In this document: positions 33,745 to 43,361 of the stretch, one piece after another
Layout: each line of letters begins with the position of its first letter
Position numbering within the stretch: position 1 is the first letter of the stretch
NCBI RefSeq assembly: GCF_002101815.1
Contig: NZ_LQPM01000024.1
Coordinates: 208,746 to 272,745, forward strand
Reading direction: 5' to 3'
Length of the DNA: 64,000 nt
Source of the DNA: Mycobacterium paraense
GTDB taxonomy: Bacteria > Actinomycetota > Actinomycetes > Mycobacteriales > Mycobacteriaceae
Position numbers and translations under genes: made by a program
Notes under the pieces: model-generated
Database searches by the model: none
Told to the model about the DNA's origin: nothing
The model's input: only the letters and a program-made list of their open reading frames with translations

Positions 33745-34572
33745 GTGGCCACGCAGGACAGCAGCCCCCGCCCCCCCGAGGGCGATTGGCTGGGCACTCC
33801 GTACCTGAGATTCGAGCGTCAGGGGCCGATCGCGGTGTGCACGATCGATCGCCCGGAGGCCAAGAACGCCTTCACGCCGGCGATGTACTTCGGAATCCGT
33901 TGTGCCGTAGGGCGAGTCAACGAGGATCCCGACCTGGCCGGGCTGCTGATCACCGGGACGGGTGACATCTTCGCGCCCGGCGGCGACATGGGCGGCGGGG
34001 GCGGCACCGACGACTGGATGACGTTCGGTTCCGGCCTGGGCATGGACGTCACGCCCTTCGACACTGTGCGGACCTCGGCCAAGCCGGTCGTCTCCGCGGT
34101 CAACGGGCTGTGCCAGGGCGGCGGCATGCAGATCGCGCTGTGCAGCGACCTGTCCGTGGTCAGCGAGCGGGCGACGTTCCGCGTGCCCGAGCTGTTCCGC
34201 GGCTACGCCGACACCTACTACAGCCAGATGCTGGCCCGCATCATCGGGCCGGTCCGCACCCGCGACCTGATGTTCACCGGGCGGGTGCTCACCGCGGTCG
34301 AGGCCCTCGACTGGGGCCTGGTGAACAGGGTGGTGCCGCACGAGACCCTGCTCACCGCGGCCAAAGACCTGCTTGCGCAGGCCTGCCGCACGGCGCCGCG
34401 CGCCCGCGGCGTGATCAAGTCCAGCATCGACAACTACCTCGGCCTGTACGACCGCATCGGCATGACCGCCAGCCTCGGCGACGCCGAGGCCCGGGAGGGC
34501 TTCCGCGCGTTCAAGGAGCGGCGCTCGCCGGACTGGGTGCACCCGGAGCTGCGCGCCGAGGGACGGCTATAG
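33745..34572 (+). CDS. Enoyl-CoA hydratase/isomerase family protein
   Basis: 275 aa from GTG 33745 (CAGGAG 9 nt upstream). Crotonase features: RPEAKNAFTPAMYFG, oxyanion-hole ITGTGDIFAPGGDMGG with a Gly-rich insertion GGGGGTDDW, NGLCQGGGMQIALCSDLSV, and VPELFRGYADTYYSQMLARI carrying a Glu of the active-site motif. Likely acts on an acyl-CoA from fatty acid or sterol breakdown. The overlapping frame from 33391 is not coding before 33745. Its stop overlaps the convergent MBL gene by 6 bp. Confidence 0.9.
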   Translation: MATQDSSPRPPEGDWLGTPYLRFERQGPIAVCTIDRPEAKNAFTPAMYFGIRCAVGRVNEDPDLAGLLITGTGDIFAPGGDMGGGGGTDDWMTFGSGLGMDVTPFDTVRTSAKPVVSAVNGLCQGGGMQIALCSDLSVVSERATFRVPELFRGYADTYYSQMLARIIGPVRTRDLMFTGRVLTAVEALDWGLVNRVVPHETLLTAAKDLLAQACRTAPRARGVIKSSIDNYLGLYDRIGMTASLGDAEAREGFRAFKERRSPDWVHPELRAEGRL

Positions 34573-35347
34573 GTCGATCCACTCGCCGTGGGGGGCGACG
34601 CGCAGCACGTCGCCGATCCCCGCGGCGTCGAACGCCGCGGCGAATTCGTCGGCGCCCTCGCTGAAGTGGGCCCAGCCGTCGACGTGCGCCGGTATCACCA
34701 CCTTGGCGCCCAGCACCTCGGCGGCGGCGGCCGCGCGCGCCGACGTCAGCGTCAACGGCCGGCCCCGCTCCTTGGCCGGCACCCTCGCCGCGCCCGCGAA
34801 CAGCACGGCGATGTCGATCGCGCCGAGCCGATCGGCGACGTCCCTGACCGCGCTCATCGAGGCGTTGTCGCCGCTGAGGTACACGGTGGGCAGGCCCGGC
34901 CCGGACAGCACGAACCCCGTCACCTCGCAGTTGACGTGGCCGCCGGCGTCGCGTTGCCCGTCGGCCGGGCCGTGCACCGCCGGAACGGCTTGCGCCGCAA
35001 GGGGTCCCGACCCGCCGGGCAGGTCATACGACTCCCACGGCGACACCCCGACCGCGGGTGCCCCCAACCGGCCTGCGGCGCCCGGATGGGTGAGCACCAG
35101 CGGCGCGGCCAGCGCCATCCGCCGGCCTTCGTCGTCGAGGTTGTCGGGGTGCTGGTCGTGGCTGATCAACACCGCGTCCACCGGCCCCAGCGCGTCGGCG
35201 CGCACCACGGGCCCGGTCAGCTTGGTCAGGTAGCCGTGCTCGCCGGGCGGATCGAACGTCGGGTCCATCACCAGCCGGCGGCCCGCGATGTCGATGACCG
35301 TCGTCGGACCGCCCAGCACGGTGATCGCGCGATCGCGCCGCGTCGGG

Positions 35348-35355
<8 letters not shown>
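34567..35355 (-). CDS. Metallo-beta-lactamase-fold hydrolase (UlaG-like)
   Basis: 262 aa. The MBL fold is recognised by VLISHDQHPDNLD (HxxHxD variant, about residues 63-75), VLTHPGAAGRLG, HVNCEVTGFVL, YLSGDNAS and the late PAHVDGWAHFS. The first metal motif departs from HxHxDH (SHDQHPDN), as in UlaG relatives. It may hydrolyse a lactone or phosphodiester. Its start overlaps the stop of the fadD gene upstream by 8 bp, so the two are co-transcribed and translationally coupled. Confidence 0.86.
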
Positions 35356-36865
<1,510 letters not shown>

Positions 36866-36926
36866 GTCCCCTCCGTGTGGTGTGAGTGCGTTCCCTCCGA
36901 GTGTGCCCTGCGGCGTCTATGCCACC

Positions 36927-37724
36927 ATGACTGCCATGGTGAACGCCGATCGCGCCCGGTCCCGGACCTTCGTCGTGACGGGCGCGGCGTCGGGCATCGG
37001 CCTGGCCACCGCGAAGCGCCTGCTGGCCGAGGGCGGCACCGTGATCGGCGCCGACCTGGCCGCCCCGCCCGATCTCGGGGCCGACTTCCACTTCGTCACC
37101 GCCGACGTCACCGACGAGGCCGCCATCGCCGCGGTGCTGGCCGCGGTGCCCGACCGCCTCGACGGCCTCTTCCACGCGGCGGGCGTCGCCGGCGGCGGCC
37201 CCGTCCACCTGCTCGACCGCGCCGAATGGGACCGGGTGATCGGCATCAACCTCACCGGCACCTTCCTGGTGGCCAAGGCCGCTCTGGCCAGGATGATCGA
37301 GCAACCCCGTGTCAACGGCGAACGCGGTTCGATCGTCACGGTCGCCAGCATCGAGGGCCTGGAGGGCACGGCCGGCGGCAGCTCCTACAACGCGGCCAAG
37401 GGCGGCGTCGTCCTGCTCACCAAGAACATCGCGCTCGACTACGGGCCGAGCGGCATCCGCGCCAACTCCATCTGCCCCGGCTTCATCGAAACCCCGATGG
37501 CCCACAACGTTTTCGGCCTGCCGGGGATGGAAGGCCCGCTGGCGTCCATCACCGAGGAGCACGCTCTGCAACGGCTGGGCCGGCCCGAGGAGGTGGCGGC
37601 GATGGCGTCGTTCCTGCTGTCGACCGACGCCTCGTTCGTCAGCGGCCAGGCCATCGCCGTCGACGGCGGCTACACCGCGGGTCGCGATCACGGGGTCGTC
37701 AAACTCTTCGGCTTCCCGGAGTAG
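36927..37724 (+). CDS. Short-chain dehydrogenase/reductase
   Basis: 265 aa. Cofactor motif TGAASGIGLATAKR (TGxxxGIG, about residues 18-31), NAxG-type HAAGVAGGG, catalytic Ser in TVASIEGLEG and SYNAAKGG (YxxxK). The C-terminal ICPGFIETPMAHN is usual for classical SDRs. The start is ATG 36927; ATG 36936 is possible. With a fadD divergently upstream it may act in fatty acid or alcohol breakdown; the substrate is not readable. Confidence 0.92.
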   Translation: MTAMVNADRARSRTFVVTGAASGIGLATAKRLLAEGGTVIGADLAAPPDLGADFHFVTADVTDEAAIAAVLAAVPDRLDGLFHAAGVAGGGPVHLLDRAEWDRVIGINLTGTFLVAKAALARMIEQPRVNGERGSIVTVASIEGLEGTAGGSSYNAAKGGVVLLTKNIALDYGPSGIRANSICPGFIETPMAHNVFGLPGMEGPLASITEEHALQRLGRPEEVAAMASFLLSTDASFVSGQAIAVDGGYTAGRDHGVVKLFGFPE

Positions 37725-37729
37725 CGCCT

Positions 37730-37735
37730 TAAGAT
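37730..37735 (+). promoter_or_regulatory. -10 box of a leaderless promoter (catalase-like gene)
   Basis: TAAGAT lies 6 nt before the ATG at 37742, without RBS. Leaderless geometry. Confidence 0.45.
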
Positions 37736-37741
37736 TCGCGC

Positions 37742-38668
37742 ATGGTCACTCCCGACGAGGCGATCGACGCGATCCGAGGCACCGGCGGCGCGCAGCCGGG
37801 CTCCCGCGCGCTGCACGCCAAAGGCACGCTGTACCGCGGGACGTTCACCGCGACGCCGGAGGCGTCCGGACTGTCGCGCGCCAAGCACCTCGACGGCTCG
37901 CCAGTCCCGGCGCTGATCCGCTTCTCCAACGGCTCGGGCAACCCGAAGCAGCGTGACGGCGCGCCCGGGGTGCGCGGCATGGCGGTGAAGTTCACCCTGC
38001 CCGACGGGTCCACCACCGACGTGTCGGCGCAGACCGCCCGGCTGTTCGTCTCCAGCACGCCGGACGGGTTCGTCGACCTGCTGAAGGCGATGCGGCCCGG
38101 CCCGACGACGCCGCTGCGCATGGCCAAGTACTTCCTGACCCACCCGAAGCTGTTCGCCGCGTTGCCCATCCTGCGCGAGGCCAACAAGGTCCCGGCCAGC
38201 TACGCCACCATCGAGTACCACGGCCTGCACGCCTTCCGCTGGGTCGGCGCCGACGGCGGCGCCAGATTCGTTCGCTACCACTGGGTTCCCGACGCGACCG
38301 GCAACGACGTCCAGGGCCAGGAGGTCGGTGGCCCCGACTTTCTCGCCGAGGAGCTGGACGCGCGGCTGGCCGGCGGGCCGGTGCGGTTCGACCTGCGCGT
38401 GCAGATCGCCGGGCCCGGCGACTCGACGGTCGACCCGTCCGCGCCGTGGCGCAGCACCCAGACCGTCACCGCCGGCACCCTGGAGATCACCGGCCTGGAC
38501 ACCGAACGCGAGCACGGCGGCGACATCGTGGTGTTCGACCCGATGCGCGTGACCGACGGCATCGAGCCCTCCGAGGATCCCGTGCTGCGCTTCCGCAGCC
38601 TGGCGTATTCGGCGTCGGTCAAGCTGCGCACGGGCGTCGACCGCGGCCGGGAGGCGCCGCCGATCTGA
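37742..38668 (+). CDS. Catalase-fold haem peroxidase (minimal, ~33 kDa)
   Basis: 308 aa, much shorter than classical catalase (~480). The haem-side residues are present: distal His25 in RALHAKGTLYRGTF, the Asn of FSNGSGNPKQ, and the proximal Tyr in LRFRSLAYSASV near the C-terminus (RxxxY). A catalase-related peroxidase of about this size from M. avium subsp. paratuberculosis has been described as an organic-peroxide peroxidase (recalled). It probably detoxifies organic hydroperoxides. Cytosolic, no signal peptide. Confidence 0.9.
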   Translation: MVTPDEAIDAIRGTGGAQPGSRALHAKGTLYRGTFTATPEASGLSRAKHLDGSPVPALIRFSNGSGNPKQRDGAPGVRGMAVKFTLPDGSTTDVSAQTARLFVSSTPDGFVDLLKAMRPGPTTPLRMAKYFLTHPKLFAALPILREANKVPASYATIEYHGLHAFRWVGADGGARFVRYHWVPDATGNDVQGQEVGGPDFLAEELDARLAGGPVRFDLRVQIAGPGDSTVDPSAPWRSTQTVTAGTLEITGLDTEREHGGDIVVFDPMRVTDGIEPSEDPVLRFRSLAYSASVKLRTGVDRGREAPPI

Positions 38669-38689
38669 CGGAGATTATGCTCTTCGGAA

Positions 38690-39475
38690 GTGCTGTTCTC
38701 CCATATGGTTTTGATCGCCCTGGCCGGGTTCGGCGCCGGCGCCATCAACGCTCTCGTCGGATCGGGCACCCTCATCACGTTCCCGACGCTCGTCGCCCTG
38801 GGCTACCCGCCGGTCACGGCCACCATGTCGAACGCGGTCGGGCTGGTGGCGGGCAGCGTGTCGGGCACCTGGGGCTATCGCGCCGAGCTGGCCGGGCAGT
38901 GGAACCGGCTGCGCTGGCAGATCCCCGCGTCGCTGGCCGGCGCGGTGCTGGGCGCCTTCCTGCTGCTGCATCTCCCCGCGACGGTGTTCGCCGCGATCGT
39001 GCCGGCGCTGCTGGTGCTCGCGCTGGTGCTGGTGGTGGTCGGGCCGAAGCTGCAGTCGTGGGCCGCCCAGCGTGCCGAAGAGGAGGGACGCTCACCCGAG
39101 CACATCAGCCCGGCGCGGATGGCCGTGCTGGTGTTCGGGACGTTCGCGGTGGGCGTCTACGGCGGCTACTTCACCGCCGCGCAGGGGATCCTGTTGGTCG
39201 GCATGATGGGCGCGCTGCTGCCCGAATCCGTGCAGCGCATGAACGCGGCGAAGAACCTCCTGACGCTGTTGGTGAATGTCGTTGCGGCGGTGAGCTACTC
39301 GCTGGTGGCGTTTCACCGGATCAGCTGGCCGGTGGCCGGGCTGATCGCGGCGGGCTCGCTGATCGGTGGGCTGGTCGGGGCGCGCTACGGCCGTCGGCTC
39401 TCGCCGACCGCGTTGCGCTCGACCATAGTGGTGGTCGGCCTGATCGGGCTCTACCGGCTACTCACCGTGGCTTGA
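38690..39475 (+). CDS. TauE/SafE-family sulfite/anion exporter
   Basis: 261 aa with about eight transmembrane helices in two repeated halves, each starting like GFGAGAINALVGSGTLITFP and GTFAVGVYGGYFTAAQGILL. This is the TSUP/TauE-SafE fold. Family members move sulfite, sulfonates or related anions outward. The start could be GTG 38690 or ATG 38705; the first gives a better fit to family length. No regulatory gene beside it. The convergent GCS2 gene ends 14 bp inside its 3' end. Confidence 0.87.
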   Translation: MLFSHMVLIALAGFGAGAINALVGSGTLITFPTLVALGYPPVTATMSNAVGLVAGSVSGTWGYRAELAGQWNRLRWQIPASLAGAVLGAFLLLHLPATVFAAIVPALLVLALVLVVVGPKLQSWAAQRAEEEGRSPEHISPARMAVLVFGTFAVGVYGGYFTAAQGILLVGMMGALLPESVQRMNAAKNLLTLLVNVVAAVSYSLVAFHRISWPVAGLIAAGSLIGGLVGARYGRRLSPTALRSTIVVVGLIGLYRLLTVA

Positions 39476-40559
39476 CGGTGGCCTCTGCGACGACGTCCAG
39501 CACATCGCGGCGTTTCTCCCACGCCCGTCGCTGCCGCATCGCCCCGTTGCCCTCGGTGGCGACGCGGTCGAGTTCCGTTGTCACGCGGTCGTATTCGCCG
39601 AGCGCGTCCAGCGCCGGACGCAGCCGCCGCACGAACGCGGCCAGCAGCTCGCGCGCCGGGACGGCGCCGCGGCCGTGGATCAGGTCCAGCGAGCTCCCCG
39701 ACAGCCCGTCGTGCGCGGCCTTCCAGTACGCGGCCCGCAGCGCCGCGGGCGCCAGGCGCCCCGGCTCGTCGGCCTGCTCGTCGAGCGCCGTCATCACCGC
39801 GGCCCTGACCAGCGTCGCCAGCAGCACGGTTTCGGCGACCGTGGCCGGCACGTCGGCGACCCGCACCTCGATCGTCGGGAAATTCTCCGACGGGCGCACG
39901 TCCCAATAGACCATCTTGTGGTCGAGAATGATCCCGCTGTCGATCAGCATGCGCACGGTGCGCTCGTAGTCGTCGGGCGCAGGGAAGAATGGCGGCGGCC
40001 CGGCGACCGGCCAGCGCCGCCAGAGGACGCTGCGCCAGCTCGCATAGCCGCTGTCGGCGCTGCGGTAGATGCGCGAATTCGCCGACAGCGCAAGCAAACT
40101 CGGCAGCCACGGGCGCAACCAATTGCTGACCCGGATCGCGGCCGCGCGATCGGGCACCTCGACGTGGACGTGACATCCGCAGATACCCTGCTCGTGCGCG
40201 ACCATCCCGTAGTCCGCGCCGATTCGCCGGTAGCGCGGGGTGTCGGTGACGGGAAACTCGTGCGGCGTGGTCGGCGGCAGCCCGGCGGCGAGCAGCCGGA
40301 CTCCCGCGGACTCGGCCGCCTGCGCGGCGGCGTGCCGCAGCCGGGTGAGTTGCTCCTCGAGTTCCGCGCTGGTCGACGCCACGCCCGAGGCGGTCTCGAC
40401 CTGGCAGCTGCTCAGTTCCAGCTGCAGCTCGACGCCGCGGCGCTTCGCCTCTTCGGCCACTGCGCCGTTGCGGGGGGCCGGTTCGCCCGTTTGCGGGTCG
40501 ACGAGGAGGAATTCCTCCTCCGCACCGAAGGTGGGGCCGGTAATAGCGGCGCGGCTCAG
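39462..40559 (-). CDS. Glutamate-cysteine ligase GCS2/YbdK-type (carboxylate-amine ligase)
   Basis: The GCS2 fold is clear from residue ~5: TFGAEEEFLLVDP (substrate/ATP Glu), then LQLELSSCQVETASG, HVHVEVPD and the C-terminal helical bundle. The obvious start GTG 40460 would delete the FGAEEEF strand, which all active relatives have. The frame is open to CTG 40559 (LSRAAITGPTFGAEEE), giving 365 aa, the family's usual length. ATT at 40544 is an alternative. A non-canonical start is therefore likely, or the start has been mutated. It may ligate Glu to an amine; mycothiol producers do not make glutathione, so the true substrate is open. Confidence 0.8.
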   Translation of the reverse strand: MSRAAITGPTFGAEEEFLLVDPQTGEPAPRNGAVAEEAKRRGVELQLELSSCQVETASGVASTSAELEEQLTRLRHAAAQAAESAGVRLLAAGLPPTTPHEFPVTDTPRYRRIGADYGMVAHEQGICGCHVHVEVPDRAAAIRVSNWLRPWLPSLLALSANSRIYRSADSGYASWRSVLWRRWPVAGPPPFFPAPDDYERTVRMLIDSGIILDHKMVYWDVRPSENFPTIEVRVADVPATVAETVLLATLVRAAVMTALDEQADEPGRLAPAALRAAYWKAAHDGLSGSSLDLIHGRGAVPARELLAAFVRRLRPALDALGEYDRVTTELDRVATEGNGAMRQRRAWEKRRDVLDVVAEATVKPR

Positions 40560-40560
40560 C

Positions 40561-41004
40561 TCACCAGCGGGCGGCCGAGGCGAGCGCGGCGTCCGCGGTC
40601 GGATAGATGGGCAGCACGCCGTTGAGCCCGCAGGCGTCGACGATGCGGGCGACGATCGGCTGGTGGCTCACCAGGCGCAACTCGATGCCGCGGTCTCGAC
40701 ACCGGTGCGCCTCGTCGGCCAGCGCCGCGAAGGCGCAGCAACCCATGAAATCCAGCCCGGTGACGTCGACCACGAAGGGACCGGGCGGAATGACCACGCT
40801 GGCGGCCTCGCTGACCAGCTGGCGCCAGGTGTGCTCGTTGCAGGCGTCGACCTCGCCGCCGGCGTTGATCAGCACCGCGGCGCCGTTGCGGTCGGTGGTC
40901 GCGCGCAGCGTGCTGTGTGGATCGCCCAGCTCGTAGACCAGCCGCGTGCTGAGCATGAGGGGTGGTGGGCTGGACATCGGTTCCGCAACGATAACCGGAC
41001 TCAT
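40561..41004 (-). CDS. STAS-domain protein (anti-anti-sigma factor family)
   Basis: 147 aa from ATG 41004 with AGGGGG 6 nt upstream. STAS core: NGAAVLINAGGEVDACN, VVIPPGPFVVDVTGLDFMGCCAFAAL (the phosphorylatable Ser site reads GLDFMGCCA, with Cys or Gly where SpoIIAA-type proteins have Ser), and GIELRLVSHQPIVARIVDAC. It may pair with an anti-sigma factor kinase elsewhere; lack of the Ser suggests it is not controlled by phosphorylation. It ends one base before the GCS2 gene's likely start, on the same strand. Confidence 0.82.
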   Translation of the reverse strand: MSPVIVAEPMSSPPPLMLSTRLVYELGDPHSTLRATTDRNGAAVLINAGGEVDACNEHTWRQLVSEAASVVIPPGPFVVDVTGLDFMGCCAFAALADEAHRCRDRGIELRLVSHQPIVARIVDACGLNGVLPIYPTADAALASAARW

Positions 41005-41103
41005 GGTGGACCCCCTAATCAACCGACGCCTGGCGTCGGGATGGTGCCCGTCCTGCTACTTAAGACGAATTCTTCGCGACGTGCGAATCTCATTTGTATA
41101 ACG

Positions 41104-41121
41104 AGACAGGGCGGTCTGTCT
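41104..41121. promoter_or_regulatory. Dyad near TetR gene
   Basis: AGACAGGGCGGTCTGTCT has 6-bp inverted arms (AGACAG/CTGTCT) with a 6-bp spacer, 34 bp before the TetR ATG. It is a plausible operator for that protein. It is within the intergenic region shared with the divergent STAS gene. Confidence 0.45.
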
Positions 41122-41155
41122 ACATGCGAGGGGTTAAGAGTATGGTAAGGCCCGT

Positions 41156-41776
41156 ATGACCAGCCACGATGTCCCGCCGCCGGTCAATTCGGCCCGCGAA
41201 CGCATCCTGACCGCGGCTTATGAGCTCTTCGGCCGGCGCGGTATCCGCGCCGTCGGCACCGACGAAGTGATCGAGCGGGCGGGGGTCGCGAAGGCCACCC
41301 TCTACCGTCATTTCGCGACCAAAAACGACCTCGTCCTGGCCGTGCTGCAGCGCCGCGAGGAAGTCTGGACCTACGGCCTGATCGACGAGCAGTCGCGGCA
41401 GCGGGGCGCGACTCCCGAGGAGCAGTTGCTGGCGATCTTCGACGTCATGCACGAGTGGTTTCAGCAGGGTGACGGGTTCGAGGGGTGCTCGTTCATCAAC
41501 GTGCTGCTGGAGTTGGGGGCCGACCACCCGGCCGGCCAGGCATGCATCGTCCACATCGACCACGTCCGCGACATCGTGCGTCAGCGCGCCGTCGCGGCCG
41601 GGCTGCTGGAGGTCGAGGACTTCGCCTCGTCGTGGCACATCCTGATGAAGGGCGCCATCATTCTCGCGGCCGTCGGTGACCTGGACGCCGCGCTGCGCGC
41701 CCGCAAGATGGCCTGCGCGCTGATCGAGGAGCACCGGCCGGTGGCGCCGGAGGACATCGGCGAGGCGGTGGGCTAG
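41156..41776 (+). CDS. TetR-family transcriptional regulator
   Basis: 206 aa. HTH: ERILTAAYELFGRRGIRAVG ... DEVIERAGVAKATLYRHFAT (about residues 15-55). Ligand domain: C-terminal TetR_C-like HIDHVRDIVRQRAVAAGL. A dyad is located 34 bp upstream. The target could be itself and/or the divergent STAS-GCS2 pair. Inducer unknown. Ends 11 bp before the convergent DedA gene. Confidence 0.9.
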   Translation: MTSHDVPPPVNSARERILTAAYELFGRRGIRAVGTDEVIERAGVAKATLYRHFATKNDLVLAVLQRREEVWTYGLIDEQSRQRGATPEEQLLAIFDVMHEWFQQGDGFEGCSFINVLLELGADHPAGQACIVHIDHVRDIVRQRAVAAGLLEVEDFASSWHILMKGAIILAAVGDLDAALRARKMACALIEEHRPVAPEDIGEAVG

Positions 41777-41787
41777 CGGCGATCGGG

Positions 41788-42453
41788 TCAGGCGGCGTCG
41801 GCGGCCTGACTCCCTGTTTTGCGGTAGTGCTCTTCCTCGAGCTCGGCGATCATGCGCGACGTGCGCTCGCGCAACGCGAAGGCGGCGATCAGGCCGCACA
41901 CGATCGCGATGACCAGCGCGATCCACGAGAACCGCTCCATCCAGCGTTCGGCGGCCATGCCGGCGAAATACACCAGGGCGGTGGTGCCGCCGGCCCAGCA
42001 GATGGCGCCCGACACGTTGGCCGCCAGGAACCGCGGGTAGTGCATCTTCAGCGCGCCGGCCAGCGGCCCGGCGAATATCCGCAGCAACGCGATGAACCGG
42101 CCGAAGAACACCGCCCGAACTCCCCAGCGGTTGAATAGCTTTTCGGCCAGCGCGACGTGCCCGGGCCCGAAGTGCTTGGGGAAGCGCCGGCCGAGCCGGT
42201 CGAAGAGCGGCATGCCGAACCGCCGGCCGATCGCGTACCCGATCGAGTCGCCGACGACGGCGCCGATCACCGCGGCGCCCCCGACGCCGACCGGGTTGAC
42301 GGCCAGGTCGTGATGCGACGACATCAGCGCCGCGCTGACCAGCACGATCTCCCCGGGAAGGGGAATGCCGAGGCTTTCCATCCCGACCACGCCGCCGACC
42401 ACCAGGTAGACCAACAGGGGCGGAATGGACTGCAGCAATGCCTCCACATTCAT
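41788..42453 (-). CDS. DedA-family membrane protein
   Basis: 221 aa, with about five hydrophobic segments. DedA motif: FFGRFIALLRIFAGPLAGAL (residues ~110-130; GRFxxxxRxxxxxxAG) and ESLGIPLPGEIVLV near the N-terminus. Family members are thought to act as lipid flippases/transporters (for undecaprenyl phosphate or polar lipids). Its ATG overlaps the stop of the SGNH hydrolase upstream by 4 bp (ATGA), so they are translationally coupled. The C-terminus is a charged cytosolic tail. Confidence 0.92.
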   Translation of the reverse strand: MNVEALLQSIPPLLVYLVVGGVVGMESLGIPLPGEIVLVSAALMSSHHDLAVNPVGVGGAAVIGAVVGDSIGYAIGRRFGMPLFDRLGRRFPKHFGPGHVALAEKLFNRWGVRAVFFGRFIALLRIFAGPLAGALKMHYPRFLAANVSGAICWAGGTTALVYFAGMAAERWMERFSWIALVIAIVCGLIAAFALRERTSRMIAELEEEHYRKTGSQAADAA

Positions 42454-43289
42454 GGGTCAAGGATGCCTGACCGGCGAACGAACCGCGCCGTAATCTCCGC
42501 GCTCGGCGTGCTGAGGGGTTCGAGCCGCGGACGCTTGGGCACCCGCCCGTCGGCCGAAGACATGCCGCGCAGCCGTCGCCACACCCAGGGCATGAATTTC
42601 TGCTGCGTCCAGCGCAACTGGCCGTACGTGCGGGACTTGAACGACAGGCGCGTCGCGCTGCCGCTCGCTTCGGCCCAATCATGGTTGCTGCCAGGCAGAT
42701 TCAGCGCCTCGGCGGCCGCCTCGGCGAACAGGATGTGCCCCTTGGTGGAGGCGTGCACGCGGTCGATGTCCCACGTGTCCAGATCGCGCATCGCGGGCGC
42801 GTTGTAGAGGTCCACGAGCCGGAAGTCGTACTGGTCGGCGGCCGCCCGGATCGCGTCGTTGATGCGGGCGAGCCGCCCGGACACCAGCCGGCCGAGCGGG
42901 AGGAATTGCGCGACGTTCGGGAAGGTGGTGGTCACCACCGTCGCGCCCGACCCGCCGAGCGCGGCGTACACCTGCTCGAGGTTGGCCAGGGCGCGGCCGA
43001 ACGAGTTTCCCGGCTGGATCACATCGTTCATGCCGACGCAGACGGTGATCAGATCGGGTTGCATCGCCAGCGCCGGCGGGACCTGCTCGCGCAGCACGTC
43101 GGCCACCAGCTTGCCGCGGATGGCCAGGTTGGCGTAGTGCAGACCGGGGTAGAGGGCGTCGATCATGGCCGCGAGCCGGTCGGCGAACCCGAGGCAGCCG
43201 ATCGCGTCGTTGCCGTCCCACAACCCTTCGGTCTGGCTGTCCCCGATGGCGACGTATCGGCTGTATCCGGTCTCACTAGCCCCGTACAC
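42450..43289 (-). CDS. SGNH/GDSL-family hydrolase
   Basis: 279 aa. Block I: VAIGDSQTEGLW (nucleophile Ser, about residue 18), block III: VCVGMNDVIQPGN (Asn), block V: DIDRVHASTKGH (Asp/His). These form a complete SGNH catalytic set. No signal peptide, so intracellular or leaderless; esterase/lipase activity is expected, possibly on lipids. The region after 200 is basic (RTYGQLRWTQQKFMPWVWRR) and may dock to membrane. It is the first gene of the pair with DedA. Starts at GTG 43289. Confidence 0.9.
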   Translation of the reverse strand: MYGASETGYSRYVAIGDSQTEGLWDGNDAIGCLGFADRLAAMIDALYPGLHYANLAIRGKLVADVLREQVPPALAMQPDLITVCVGMNDVIQPGNSFGRALANLEQVYAALGGSGATVVTTTFPNVAQFLPLGRLVSGRLARINDAIRAAADQYDFRLVDLYNAPAMRDLDTWDIDRVHASTKGHILFAEAAAEALNLPGSNHDWAEASGSATRLSFKSRTYGQLRWTQQKFMPWVWRRLRGMSSADGRVPKRPRLEPLSTPSAEITARFVRRSGILDP

Positions 43290-43361
43290 GATGCCGAGAC
43301 TAACCGGTAAGTCCGTCTTCGTCGTTGTAGCGTGGCGCTGGCTCGACCCTTAGGAGATTCT

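Noticed and set aside
40504..40521. Perfect 18-bp palindrome centred on GAATTC
   Set aside because: It falls in the conserved EEEFLL codons of the GCS2 gene, so it is explained by coding sequence.
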